The position numbers were made by a program, and so were the translations under genes. Of a stretch of DNA of 64,000 nt, positions 8,861 to 17,417 are shown piece by piece (position 1 is the stretch's first letter; the number at the start of each line of letters is the position of its first letter). The DNA is from Bacillus safensis FO-36b (lineage in GTDB: Bacteria > Bacillota > Bacilli > Bacillales > Bacillaceae). The stretch is taken from assembly GCF_000691165.1 (NCBI RefSeq), contig NZ_ASJD01000001.1, positions 62,001 through 126,000 of the forward strand, read 5' to 3'. The notes beneath the pieces were generated by a model. It was not told the origin of the DNA. It was given only the letters and a program-made list of their open reading frames with translations, and did no database searches.

Positions 8861-10159
8861 TTATCCTTCTAAGAAAAAGAGCTGAATGAAAAATAAGACC
8901 GCAAAGATGAGAACAAGCACATGTACTTCTCTCCATTTCCCTTTCGCCAATTTCACAAGCGGATATGAAATAAATCCAAGTGAAATCCCTGTAGAGATAC
9001 TAGAAGTCAGCGGCATCGAAAGAATGACAAGAAAAGCAGGGAATGCTTCGTCTAGTTCGTTCCAGCGAATGCGTGACACTGAGTTCATCATCAAACAGCC
9101 AACAATGATTAAAACAGGTGATGTGATGGATGGTAAAGAAGAAATCGCTTGAACGAGCGGGCCAAAAAATAATGCCACAATAAACAGTGCAGCGACCGTT
9201 AGAGACGTCAGCCCAGTTCTTCCGCCAGCAGCAACTCCTGATGATGATTCAATATAAGCAGTGGTTGGGCTTGTACCAAACATAGAACCAACCGTCGTTG
9301 CAGCCGAGTCAGCGAGCAGGGCTCTGCGCACTTTTGGCAGCTGGCCATTTTTCATTAATCCGGCTTGTTCTGCAACGCCGATCATCGTGCCTGTTGTATC
9401 AAAAATCGTCACCAGTAAGAAGGAGAAGACGACGGCATACAAATGATGAGAGAACACGTCACCAAAGGCAGAGATCGGATTTGTAATCAGCATGCCTTCA
9501 GGCAGTGCAGGGATGTCCATCAGTGTTTTAGGGAAATGAAGCTGGCCGGTTGCGAGCGCAATCAATGTGGTCGCTAACATACCGATAAACAGTGCACCAT
9601 TTATTTGCAGAACCATTAAAATAACCGAAATCATTAAGCCGACAAGCGTTAAAATGACAACAGGCGAGCTTAAATTGCCAAGCTTCACAAGGTTTTCTGG
9701 ATCAGCAGCGATGATCCCAGACTGACGGAGGCCGATGAACGCAATGAAAAGCCCAATTCCTGCTGTAATGCCGTACTTTAAATTATCTGGAATGGCTTGA
9801 ATCAGTTGTTTTCTAAGGGATGTTAACGATAAAATAATAAAGAGTATACCAGCAACAAATACCGCACTAAACGCTGTTTGATAGCTGATGCCGCCACCGC
9901 CGACAACGGTAAAGGTGAAATAGACATTCAGCCCCATGCCTGGTGCAATGGCAATCGGATAGTTTGCAAATAGTGCCATCCAGAGCGTACCGACAACAGC
10001 AGCAATGATTGTTGCAGTAAAGACTTGGTCAAAAGGAATACCTGCTTTTGAAAGAATTCCCGGGTTGACGGCAACAATATAGACCATAGTAAAGAATGTC
10101 GTCATACCAGCGATGATTTCTTTCTTTATGTTGGTTTGATTTTCTTTTAACTGAAACAT
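8861..10159 (-). CDS. pbuO: Guanine/hypoxanthine permease PbuO (NCS2/AzgA type)
   Basis: A 432-residue, multi-helix purine permease of the AzgA-like NCS2 group. Visible signatures are the N-terminal EIIAGMTTFFTMVYIVAVNP, the GMGLNVYFTF segment and GTSPTTAYIESSSGVAAGGRTG. B. subtilis PbuO has this length and belongs to the PurR regulon. GGAGG lies 5 bases before the second in-frame ATG (MFQLKEN), which I take as the start. Two PurBox halves lie 16-50 bases upstream, which fits PurR repression when PRPP is low. Confidence 0.9.
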   Translation of the reverse strand: MFQLKENQTNIKKEIIAGMTTFFTMVYIVAVNPGILSKAGIPFDQVFTATIIAAVVGTLWMALFANYPIAIAPGMGLNVYFTFTVVGGGGISYQTAFSAVFVAGILFIILSLTSLRKQLIQAIPDNLKYGITAGIGLFIAFIGLRQSGIIAADPENLVKLGNLSSPVVILTLVGLMISVILMVLQINGALFIGMLATTLIALATGQLHFPKTLMDIPALPEGMLITNPISAFGDVFSHHLYAVVFSFLLVTIFDTTGTMIGVAEQAGLMKNGQLPKVRRALLADSAATTVGSMFGTSPTTAYIESSSGVAAGGRTGLTSLTVAALFIVALFFGPLVQAISSLPSITSPVLIIVGCLMMNSVSRIRWNELDEAFPAFLVILSMPLTSSISTGISLGFISYPLVKLAKGKWREVHVLVLIFAVLFFIQLFFLEG

Positions 10160-10174
10160 AAAATCCTCCATTTA

Positions 10175-10209
10175 CGAACATTATTACAAAACAATTAATA
10201 TAATATTCG
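10175..10209. promoter_or_regulatory. PurR operator (two inverted PurBoxes) upstream of pbuO
   Basis: CGAACATTA (10175-10183) and TAATATTCG (10201-10209) are inverted PurBox-like motifs with 17 bases between them, close to the classic tandem arrangement bound by Bacillus PurR dimers. They lie between the divergent pbuO and ytjP starts. Confidence 0.75.
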
Positions 10210-10253
10210 TTTTAAGGGTGGATTGCAACCTTTTTTCAAGGAGGAATGGAAAA

Positions 10254-11654
10254 ATGAATTGGGAAGCTGAAGTAATACGAAAAAAAGACGATTTGATCAA
10301 GGACACACAATCTTTTTTACAAATTGAAAGTGTCCTTGATGAAGAAGGCGGCAAGGAAGGAAAGCCATTTGGTGAAAAAGTCGATGATGCCCTGCAGTAT
10401 ATGCTGAAAAAAGGGGAAGACGAAGGCTTCACAGTCAAGAATGTCGACGGCTATGCGGGTCATATTGAATATGGGGAAGGCGATGACATTGTAGGTGTGC
10501 TTTGCCATGTGGACGTGGTGCCTGCTGGTGACGGCTGGACAACCCCGCCATTTTCAGCTGACATCAGAGAAAATAAAATCTTTGCACGCGGGGCTATTGA
10601 TGACAAAGGCCCAACCATGGCGGCATTTTATGCGCTGAAGATCTTAAAAGATTCTGGTCTGCAGCTGTCGAAAAAAATCCGCATGATCATTGGAACAGAT
10701 GAAGAAAGTGATTGGCGCTGTGTGGATCATTATTTCAAGCATGAGCCAATGCCGCAAATTGGATTTGCACCAGATGCCGATTTTCCGATTATTCATGCGG
10801 AAAAAGGGATCATTGATGCGGTTGTGTCATTTACATATCAACAAACAGCGAATCATCAGCGCTATACGCTGAAGCAATTTACATCGGGTATGAGGCTCAA
10901 TATGGTGCCGGATGAGGCAGCTGCTACTGTGACTGCTGCACAGGAACACGATGCTGAATCATTAAAAACAGCCTTCGAAGCCTATCTTGCTGATCATCAA
11001 TTATCTGGTGAGGTAAAAAGCGCAGCAGATGGACTGCATTTTACATTAAAAGGGGTGTCCGTTCATGCCATGGAGCCGGCGCATGGGACAAATGCGGGCA
11101 TTCATATGGCGAATTTCTTATGCGGACACGAATTAGATGAGCAGGGACTTGCCTTTACTTCCCAAATCAACGCTTTATTTGATCAAGATACAAGAGGACA
11201 AAAGCTGGGAATTGCTTGCAAAGATGAGATTAGTGGAGATTTGACGTTGAATGTTGGGACAATCCGCTTTAAACAGAATGAGGAAGCAAAGCTAGGGTTA
11301 AATGTCCGCTATCCAGTAACAGCAGACGGCAAGGACGTCAAAAAAGGAATTGAAAGCATCAAAGGGGCAGCCCTGCTAAAATTCGAAGACAGCCCTCCGC
11401 ATCACGTCTCAAAAGATCATCCGCTTGTGAAAACCTTGCAGCGGGTATATGAGGAACAAACGGGAGATCCTGCAACCCTTATTGCCATTGGGGGAGGAAC
11501 GTATGCAAGATCTTTAGAAGCAGGCGTTGCCTTTGGACCTTTATTTCCTGGCAGGCCAGACTGCGCCCATCAAAAGGATGAATATATTGAAATTGATGAC
11601 TTACTGAGAGCAGCAGCTCTTTACGCACAAGCTATGTATGAATTAGCAAAATAG
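10254..11654 (+). CDS. ytjP: M20-family dipeptidase, PepV-like (YtjP)
   Basis: A 466-residue zinc peptidase of family M20, PepV subgroup. CHVDVVPAGDGW holds a metal ligand, the bridging Asp is in GAIDDKGP, and the catalytic Glu region is GTDEESDW. AAGGAGG lies 9 bases before the ATG at 10254; an upstream in-frame start at 10218 is not preceded by a ribosome site. Cytoplasmic cleavage of dipeptides is the family role. It is followed by a second peptidase-like gene after 28 bases. Confidence 0.9.
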   Translation: MNWEAEVIRKKDDLIKDTQSFLQIESVLDEEGGKEGKPFGEKVDDALQYMLKKGEDEGFTVKNVDGYAGHIEYGEGDDIVGVLCHVDVVPAGDGWTTPPFSADIRENKIFARGAIDDKGPTMAAFYALKILKDSGLQLSKKIRMIIGTDEESDWRCVDHYFKHEPMPQIGFAPDADFPIIHAEKGIIDAVVSFTYQQTANHQRYTLKQFTSGMRLNMVPDEAAATVTAAQEHDAESLKTAFEAYLADHQLSGEVKSAADGLHFTLKGVSVHAMEPAHGTNAGIHMANFLCGHELDEQGLAFTSQINALFDQDTRGQKLGIACKDEISGDLTLNVGTIRFKQNEEAKLGLNVRYPVTADGKDVKKGIESIKGAALLKFEDSPPHHVSKDHPLVKTLQRVYEEQTGDPATLIAIGGGTYARSLEAGVAFGPLFPGRPDCAHQKDEYIEIDDLLRAAALYAQAMYELAK

Positions 11655-11682
11655 AAATGGAAAAGAGAAGAGGGGATTCATA

Positions 11683-12309
11683 GTGAAAAAAATGTTCTTA
11701 TGCTCTTCATTCAAAGACAGCTATTCTCTCTTATCTGACTTTGCGGGGGAATCATTAAAAGGAAAGCACGTGACTTTCTTTCCAACGGCAAGTGCTGTAG
11801 AAGAAGTCACGCACTATGTAGAGGCAGCGAAGGAAGCCTTTCAGCAATTAGGGATGCAGCTTGAGACTGTGCAGATAGATGAACAGTCCGCTGAAGAGAT
11901 CTCGCAGATGATCAAACAAAATGATGTGATCTACGTGTCAGGAGGCAACACGTTTTATTTATTGCAGGAATTAAGAAAGCATCGTCTCGATGACGTGTTG
12001 AAAGAAGAAATCAACAACGGCAAGCTGTACATCGGAGAGTCTGCTGGGAGTATTATCATGGCGCCAAGCATTGAATATATCTCTCTGATGGATGATCAAA
12101 AGAAGGCACCGGAGCTTTCATCATATCAAGCTTTCAATGAAATAAGCCGCTATCCAGTACCGCATATGCACAATACCTATTTAGGCGAGGCTGCGCAGCA
12201 AATCACAGAGAAGCATCAGCAGACGCTTGATTTATGTCCGCTTACTGATGAACAGGCTTTACTTATCAGAGGGGAACAGGCTGAAGTGAAATCTGTCAAA
12301 GCATCTTAA
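11683..12309 (+). CDS. Peptidase S51 (dipeptidase E-like) protein
   Basis: A 208-residue protein of the class-I glutamine amidotransferase-like fold. The nucleophile elbow GESAGS carries Ser120, the hallmark of S51 peptidases such as PepE and cyanophycinase. The GTG start is preceded by AGAGGGG. It lies 28 bases after ytjP and probably shares its transcript, which would put two dipeptide-processing enzymes together. The substrate (for example Asp-Xaa dipeptides) is inferred from the family. Confidence 0.8.
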   Translation: MKKMFLCSSFKDSYSLLSDFAGESLKGKHVTFFPTASAVEEVTHYVEAAKEAFQQLGMQLETVQIDEQSAEEISQMIKQNDVIYVSGGNTFYLLQELRKHRLDDVLKEEINNGKLYIGESAGSIIMAPSIEYISLMDDQKKAPELSSYQAFNEISRYPVPHMHNTYLGEAAQQITEKHQQTLDLCPLTDEQALLIRGEQAEVKSVKAS

Positions 12310-12322
12310 CCGTGAAATGAAG

Positions 12323-12359
12323 AAAAAGGAACAGGGATTCATCGCCCTGTTCCTTTTTT
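12323..12359. terminator. Bidirectional terminator between the S51 peptidase and ytkP
   Basis: AAAAAGGAACAGGG pairs with CCCTGTTCCTTTTT, with T runs on both strands, between convergent genes. Confidence 0.9.
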
Positions 12360-13287
12360 AATTTTGAAAAACATCACTGGATAAGTATCGTTCGCCCGTA
12401 TCTGCTGTCATACAGATCACAATTTGATCTGCCGGCAATTGCTTGGCTGTTTCAATGGCTGCATAGCAAGCCGCCCCAGAGGATGGGCCTACCAAAATTC
12501 CTTCAAGCTGAGCGAGCTGCCGTGTGATGTGGTACGCATCTTCGTCACTTACTTGCACGATGTCATCATAGACGTGCTCGTTTAAAATATGGGGGATAAA
12601 TCCTGGGCTTGTGCCAACGAGCTTATGCTTCCCAGGTTTCCCGCCAGATAAGACAGGGGAGCCCTTAGGCTCTGCCACACGGATGGTTAAATGAGGGAAT
12701 GCCTTTTTTAATTCCTCTCCAGTTCCTGTAATAGTACCGCCAGTTCCAGCTGTTGCGATAAAGGCTCCAAGAGGCTGTCCAAGTTGTTTCACAGCTTCCA
12801 TAATTTCGACTGCTGTTGTGCCTCTATGTGCATCTGGGTTCGCTCTATTGTCAAACTGCATGGGAATAAAGCTGTGAGGAATTTGAGCAGCCAGTTCCTC
12901 AGCCTTGCGGATGCAGCCCGGCATTTTTTCTTCTCCTGGGGTTAAGACGACCTGCGCCCCGTATGCCTTCAAAATATTGATTCTTTCCTTTGTCATCGTA
13001 TCAGGCATGACAAGGATGGCTTTGTAGCCTCTTGCGGCGGCATTCATGGCTAAACCAATCCCTGTATTCCCGCTCGTAGGCTCAATAATGGTTGCTCCTT
13101 TTGTGAGTTTCCCTTGTTTTTCTGCCTCGACGATCATATTGTAAGCCGCGCGGTCTTTTACACTTCCGCTCGGATTAAATGATTCCAGCTTTAAGTAAAC
13201 AGCCGCCGCATTTTCTGGCTGGAGCCGCTGTAATTTGACAAGTGGTGTATCGCCAATCAGCTCAGCTATATTTTGTGCAACTTTCAT
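12358..13287 (-). CDS. ytkP: Cysteine synthase-like PLP enzyme YtkP
   Basis: A 309-residue fold-type II PLP enzyme of the O-acetylserine sulfhydrylase group. Lys44 in PSGSVKDR is the PLP lysine, TSGNTG binds the substrate carboxylate, and GTGGTITG holds the phosphate. B. subtilis YtkP has near this length and is a paralogue of CysK. It would make cysteine from O-acetylserine and sulfide, though the exact sulfur donor is unproven. AAAGGGTG supports the ATG at 13287 rather than one ten codons upstream. Confidence 0.88.
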   Translation of the reverse strand: MKVAQNIAELIGDTPLVKLQRLQPENAAAVYLKLESFNPSGSVKDRAAYNMIVEAEKQGKLTKGATIIEPTSGNTGIGLAMNAAARGYKAILVMPDTMTKERINILKAYGAQVVLTPGEEKMPGCIRKAEELAAQIPHSFIPMQFDNRANPDAHRGTTAVEIMEAVKQLGQPLGAFIATAGTGGTITGTGEELKKAFPHLTIRVAEPKGSPVLSGGKPGKHKLVGTSPGFIPHILNEHVYDDIVQVSDEDAYHITRQLAQLEGILVGPSSGAACYAAIETAKQLPADQIVICMTADTGERYLSSDVFQN

Positions 13288-13381
13288 CAGATGACACCCT
13301 TTCTTCTCATTCCGCATTTCTTTAGTTATACTATCATCAATGGGGATTCGTAAAGTTTGTTAAAAAAGGACAGGTGATATT

Positions 13382-13933
13382 GTGTCAGAAAGCCGTCATT
13401 ATTTTATAGGGATTCACATCCCTGAACAACTTGCGCATCAAATCAAACAAGACATTGATCAAAGGAGCGGACTGTTCTTTCAAAAATGGACAGCACCACA
13501 TGATTATCATGTGACCCTTATCTTTTTAGGCGCCATTCCAGAAGAGCGTTTAAAAAAGATCATCCAGCTGCTTGACATCCTTTCAAATGAAGCGTCTGCA
13601 TTTCCACTAGAGCTGAATGAGGTAGGGCAGTTTGGTGCGAAAGAACGCCCAAGAGTCTTTTTTGCAAAGCCTCATGAAAGTGAGCCGCTCATGCATTTAA
13701 GAGAAAAGGTAAAGGAAGCCGTCTTGTCAGCAGGACACCCTGTTGAAAAGAGACCGTTTCATCCGCATATGACGATTGCGCGCAAATGGAATGCGGATGA
13801 CCCTTATGAAAAGCAAGCTCCTTTACGCAAAGAGCCATATGTGATGGAGGTTTCTCGTATCACTTTATTTGAAATACGTCCGAAGGAAACCCCTCGTTAT
13901 CACGCAATCAAACAATTTACACTACATAAATGA
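13382..13933 (+). CDS. ytlP: 2H phosphoesterase / RNA 2',3'-cyclic phosphodiesterase (YtlP, ThpR family)
   Basis: A 183-residue 2H phosphoesterase. The two catalytic HxT motifs are His43-Val-Thr45 and His129-Met-Thr131, as in the ThpR/LigT family, which opens 2',3'-cyclic RNA ends and was first named 2'-5' RNA ligase. The start is GTG after AGGTGAT. It leads a compact three-gene set (ytlP, ytlQ, ytlR) on the same strand. Confidence 0.88.
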   Translation: MSESRHYFIGIHIPEQLAHQIKQDIDQRSGLFFQKWTAPHDYHVTLIFLGAIPEERLKKIIQLLDILSNEASAFPLELNEVGQFGAKERPRVFFAKPHESEPLMHLREKVKEAVLSAGHPVEKRPFHPHMTIARKWNADDPYEKQAPLRKEPYVMEVSRITLFEIRPKETPRYHAIKQFTLHK

Positions 13934-13958
13934 TTCTAGAAGTTGGAGTGAGCAGCAG

Positions 13959-14894
13959 ATGGCGCAAATTATCAAAATTCAAGATTATATATCACGATAT
14001 GAACAAGACCCGCATCACTATATCAATCAATTCAATCGGTTGAAAAAACAAAGATGGGACGAGTTAAAAAAGGCTTCAAAAGAGGAGGCGCAGCAACCGT
14101 TTGATCAAATTCCTCAACAAGCGCCAGAACAAGAGGAAGAAAAGAGAAAGAAATTCTCCTTAAAGAGAAAGCAAAAAGAAGCCGATATGAAAAAGGAACG
14201 GGACCTGAGTCTTTTTAACGAGCCGACAGATATAGAGCAAGGGGTTTTCAGAAACGTTCCTGCCGATGAAACGAAGCTGATTCACTTTTTTAAGGATCAT
14301 CTCTTTGAAGTGCAATTAAAATGGGCGAGTTCGACGATTTCACATATTTCAACCGTTTCCCATCATATTCGGTATGATGAAAAGCTGCGGATGCTTGCAA
14401 GGCAGCTTCCGGATTCTTATTTTGTGATGTACAAGCCGGTGCTGCTCATTCAAAAAGCTGAGATGGAATTATGTCCGATACTCATCACGCCGCTCGAAGT
14501 GATCTGTTTATCTTTCTTAGAGGCTGAGCCAGACAGCGTCTATATCGGAACGAAGGAACGTTTTTGGGAAAAACGGGCGACTGGGAAAGCTGTTCAGTCC
14601 GTCTTGAATCCTTGTGCAAGCCTTTTGCGATCTGGCACCGTCGTGTCAAAAATCTTACAGCAAAGTGGTGTAGACCTTCCTGTGAAAAAAATCCTCATCA
14701 GCCGAACCTCTTATATTGATTTACCTGAAGTTCCATATGGGATGGAGGTTATCGATAAGAAGAAGGCAGAAGAGTGGTTTGAAAAGCAGCGGAAAAATAC
14801 GGCGCCGACAAAGCATCAGCAATTTAAGGCGACAAAGGCATTGCTTGCTTATGGTGAATCAGACAGCAAAAGAAGACAGGAATGGCTCGATTAA
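13959..14894 (+). CDS. ytlQ: Conserved hypothetical protein YtlQ
   Basis: A 311-residue hydrophilic protein with no signal peptide or membrane helix. I recognise it only by its place between ytlP and ytlR. The segment around residues 40-75 is rich in Glu, Lys and Gln and likely coiled or disordered. The rest (from GVFRNVPADETKLIHFF) looks globular and has the feel of a nuclease-like or NERD-like fold, though I cannot show catalytic residues. The ATG at 13959 has TTGGAGTG upstream; the longer frame from 13869 would overlap ytlP. Confidence 0.7.
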   Translation: MAQIIKIQDYISRYEQDPHHYINQFNRLKKQRWDELKKASKEEAQQPFDQIPQQAPEQEEEKRKKFSLKRKQKEADMKKERDLSLFNEPTDIEQGVFRNVPADETKLIHFFKDHLFEVQLKWASSTISHISTVSHHIRYDEKLRMLARQLPDSYFVMYKPVLLIQKAEMELCPILITPLEVICLSFLEAEPDSVYIGTKERFWEKRATGKAVQSVLNPCASLLRSGTVVSKILQQSGVDLPVKKILISRTSYIDLPEVPYGMEVIDKKKAEEWFEKQRKNTAPTKHQQFKATKALLAYGESDSKRRQEWLD

Positions 14895-14942
14895 AGGCAT
14901 GATGGAAGGTCACGAAAAATGAGACCTGAGTGGAGCTAATAT

Positions 14943-15872
14943 ATGAATGAATGGTACTTTATCGTTAATCCAGAAGCAGGACATGGAAAAGGACTCCGCA
15001 CATGGAGGAGCATAGAGAAAGAATTACAAAAGGTGGAGGTCTCTTATCGATCATTTCTCACCCAGCATGAAGGCCATGCAGAAGTTTTGGCAAGACAAAT
15101 CAGTGCCATGCAGGATGACAGGCTGAAGCGCTTGATTGTTATTGGCGGTGACGGCACCATTCATGAAGTACTGAATGGCTTAAAGGAAATCGATCATGTG
15201 CAGCTTAGTTTTGTCCCTGCTGGTCATTGGAATGATGCTGCGAAGGGTCTCGGTATCCATCGTCATGATGTCCTAAAAGAAGTGAGAAAGCAAAAGAGAA
15301 TGCTCACCAAAACATTTTCTCTCGGCTCCTTTCAAGATCATGCCGAAAGTCCGCAATCTGTTCTCTTTCTCAATCATATCGGTGCGGGGTTTGACGCACA
15401 TGTACTGAGGAAAACGGTGCATTTTAGAGGGAAAAAGTGGCTGAAACGGCTGGGGCTTGGCTTTATCATCTACCCTCTGTCATTTCTCCATTCTTTATGG
15501 TCGTTTAAGCCGTTTGATCTTGCGTTATTTATTGAAAATGAGAAGAAAGTCTTTCGCCAAGTGTGGTTTGTGATCGTCTGCAATCACCCGTATTACGGGG
15601 GAGGGCTGGAAGCGGCACCGGAAGTGAGTGCGAGGCAGCCAGGTTTTCAAACGTTGGTTGTCACAGATTTGAATCCATTCAAAGTCCTTTTGTTTCTAAG
15701 CGCGATGGTGTTCCGAAAGCATCTTGGGATGAAGGGGGTTACCCTGTTTCAGCATGAGGAAGCGTTTTTAGAAGCAGATGAAAAAATCTTATTTCACGCA
15801 GATGGAGAAGTGATCGGCGCAACGCCTGTCTTTGTAAAGGCAAGTGAACGATCCTTAAAATTACGTGCTTAA
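14943..15872 (+). CDS. ytlR: Diacylglycerol/sphingosine kinase-like lipid kinase (YtlR)
   Basis: A 309-residue protein of the DagK/YegS catalytic family. GGDGT at residues 68-72 is the nucleotide-binding signature, and NPEAGHGKG near the N-terminus is the first conserved loop. Bacillus has several such paralogues; DgkB is the main diacylglycerol kinase, and the lipid used by YtlR is not known. GGAG lies 5 bases before the ATG. It ends the ytlPQR group. Confidence 0.82.
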   Translation: MNEWYFIVNPEAGHGKGLRTWRSIEKELQKVEVSYRSFLTQHEGHAEVLARQISAMQDDRLKRLIVIGGDGTIHEVLNGLKEIDHVQLSFVPAGHWNDAAKGLGIHRHDVLKEVRKQKRMLTKTFSLGSFQDHAESPQSVLFLNHIGAGFDAHVLRKTVHFRGKKWLKRLGLGFIIYPLSFLHSLWSFKPFDLALFIENEKKVFRQVWFVIVCNHPYYGGGLEAAPEVSARQPGFQTLVVTDLNPFKVLLFLSAMVFRKHLGMKGVTLFQHEEAFLEADEKILFHADGEVIGATPVFVKASERSLKLRA

Positions 15873-15897
15873 ATAACTTGTGGTATATCCTTAGTCA

Positions 15898-15936
15898 AAG
15901 AACCATGAAAAAAGCCTTCTTTTTCGTAAGGTTCTT
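15898..15936 (+). other. Long imperfect hairpin after ytlR
   Basis: AAGAACC pairs with GGTTCTT and, inside, GAAAAAAG with CTTTTTC. A T-rich tail follows after about ten bases. It may be a first, weaker terminator for ytlPQR. Confidence 0.5.
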
Positions 15937-15991
15937 GTCCTGATTTTTTAGTTTTGCTTGACGAGTATAAGAAGGTAACGATAAAATCTAT

Positions 15992-16037
15992 AGGACGGCT
16001 ATTGTTTAGCATCTCATTCTCAATAGCTGTCCTTTTT
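15992..16037 (+). terminator. Terminator of the ytlPQR group
   Basis: AGGACGGCTATTG pairs with CAATAGCTGTCCT (one G-T wobble) and is followed by TTTTT. Confidence 0.85.
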
Positions 16038-16053
16038 GTTTTTATGATCATAT

Positions 16054-16093
16054 AAATAAAAAAAGAAACAGCCAATTGATCCTCAATCGGCTG
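16054..16093 (-). terminator. Minus-strand terminator upstream of ytmP (serves ytzH)
   Basis: On the minus strand CAGCCGATTGA pairs with TCAATTGGCTG over 11 bp with a three-base loop and one G-T pair, followed by TTTCTTTTTTTATTT. On the plus strand the same stem has an A-C mismatch and a poor tail. The only minus-strand gene able to use it is ytzH, 900 bases away beyond ytmP. Confidence 0.8.
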
Positions 16094-16105
16094 AATTTTG
16101 TCGAC

Positions 16106-16129
16106 TAAAAAAGCAAGATTTAAAATATT
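16106..16129 (+). promoter_or_regulatory. Possible promoter before ytmP
   Basis: TTGTCG and TAAAAT lie 17 bases apart just upstream of ytmP. Position is approximate; a match of this quality in AT-rich sequence is only suggestive. Confidence 0.35.
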
Positions 16130-16144
16130 TTAAGAAATGATGGG

Positions 16145-16957
16145 TTGAAAATTGATATGAACTGGTTGGGACAAATATTAGGTAGCGAATGGCACATCTC
16201 TCCGGCTGGAGGCGCTACGGGAGATGCGTACTTCGCAACACACAATGACCAAAAGCTATTTTTAAAACGCAATACGTCACCGTTTCTTGCGGTTTTGTCA
16301 GCTGAAGGCATTGTGCCGAAGCTTGTCTGGACAAAACGGATGGAAAATGGAGATGTGATTACTGCACAGCACTGGCTGAGCGGCAGAGAGCTGAAGCCAA
16401 AGGACATGAATGATCGTCCTGTAGCAGAGCAGCTAAGAAAAATTCATACATCAAAAGAATTGCTCGATATGCTGAAACGATTAGAGAAGCACTCTCTAGA
16501 CCCAGAATCCATTCTGATGCATCTGAAACAGTCCATATTAAACGAGCAAATTGATTCACAAGACATTTCGCGTGCCATCCAGTATTTAGAGAAGCATGTG
16601 GAGGCTGTCCATTTTGAGGACAAGGTCGTCTGTCATTGCGATCTCAATCATAATAATTGGCTGCTGACAGATGAAAACCAGCTCTATTTGATCGATTGGG
16701 ATGGGGCGATGATTGCAGACCCAGCGATTGATCTTGGACCGCTTTTATACCATTATGTTGAGGAAGAGAACTGGGAAAGCTGGCTCTCTATGTACGGCGC
16801 CCCGCTGACGGACAATTTGCGAAAGCGCATGGCGTGGTACGTGCTCGCTGAAACCGTATCGTTTGTCGTTTGGCATAAACGAAAAGGGAATGAAAAGGCG
16901 CAAAAAGAAGTGCAAGCGGAGCTAAATGCACTCTTAAAACGGTTAAACATCCATTAA
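16145..16957 (+). CDS. ytmP: Aminoglycoside phosphotransferase-like kinase (YtmP)
   Basis: A 270-residue protein of the APH/choline kinase fold. The catalytic loop is VVCHCDLNHNNWLL (HxDxxxxN) and the metal-binding Asp is in LIDWDGAMIADP. The family phosphorylates small alcohols such as thiamine, choline or sugars; the substrate here is unknown, and antibiotic inactivation should not be assumed. The frame opens with TTG at 16145 and has an ATG at 16157; neither has a good ribosome site, so the start is uncertain by four codons. Its end overlaps the end of ytzH by 4 bases on the other strand. Confidence 0.8.
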   Translation: MKIDMNWLGQILGSEWHISPAGGATGDAYFATHNDQKLFLKRNTSPFLAVLSAEGIVPKLVWTKRMENGDVITAQHWLSGRELKPKDMNDRPVAEQLRKIHTSKELLDMLKRLEKHSLDPESILMHLKQSILNEQIDSQDISRAIQYLEKHVEAVHFEDKVVCHCDLNHNNWLLTDENQLYLIDWDGAMIADPAIDLGPLLYHYVEEENWESWLSMYGAPLTDNLRKRMAWYVLAETVSFVVWHKRKGNEKAQKEVQAELNALLKRLNIH

Positions 16958-17229
16958 GACAGTGGAATGTTCTCGACCCACTCAGACAGATGTGATTGAT
17001 GCTCCTCAATATGTGCATCAATTGAACTGACAGAGGTGCCCTTTTGGCTGTAATCATAAATATCTGTTAACAGCTGACGAATGTCGGCATCCAGATCTTC
17101 TTTTGCCAGCATTAATTGAATCACGCGTCCCACCTGTTCATATTCTGCAACAGTCCCGCAGCAATCCAGCTGGTGATCGGTTAAAATATCTTTGATTAAT
17201 TGAAGCTGATGTTGACGGTTTAAACCCAT
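16954..17229 (-). CDS. ytzH: Conserved hypothetical protein YtzH
   Basis: A 91-residue soluble, mostly helical protein containing the pair CCGTVAEYEQ typical of Bacillus YtzH. AAAGGAG lies 8 bases before the ATG at 17229; a longer upstream frame adds 49 residues that do not look conserved. The function is unknown. It converges with ytmP and overlaps it by 4 bases. No terminator lies between them; the nearest minus-strand one is upstream of ytmP. Confidence 0.75.
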   Translation of the reverse strand: MGLNRQHQLQLIKDILTDHQLDCCGTVAEYEQVGRVIQLMLAKEDLDADIRQLLTDIYDYSQKGTSVSSIDAHIEEHQSHLSEWVENIPLS

Positions 17230-17301
17230 ACAAATGCTCCTTTCCTGCGTGTCATTTATGAGGTTAAACTGTGCATTCAGTGTCCAATTTATACATGCGG
17301 C

Positions 17302-17332
17302 AGACCAGCTCAAGCGAAGGGCTGGTCTTTTT
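17302..17332 (+). terminator. Plus-strand terminator beyond ytzH (serves ytmP)
   Basis: AGACCAGC pairs with GCTGGTCT across an 11-base loop and is followed by TTTTTATA on the plus strand only. The only upstream plus-strand gene is ytmP, whose transcript would run antisense across the whole of ytzH to reach it. Confidence 0.7.
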
Positions 17333-17417
17333 ATATGGACATAGAAGATGCTGTCTTGCGGGTCTTTATGTTTCATGGTATCTTGATAAAATGTAAAGAA
17401 AATAGAGGTGTATCAAA

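Noticed and set aside
13869..13958. An N-terminal extension of ytlQ
   Set aside because: It would overlap the end of ytlP in another frame, while the ATG at 13959 has a good ribosome site.
15869..16075. A 68-codon minus-strand frame after ytlR
   Set aside because: It crosses the ytlR terminator and the minus-strand terminator, and no start signal is seen.
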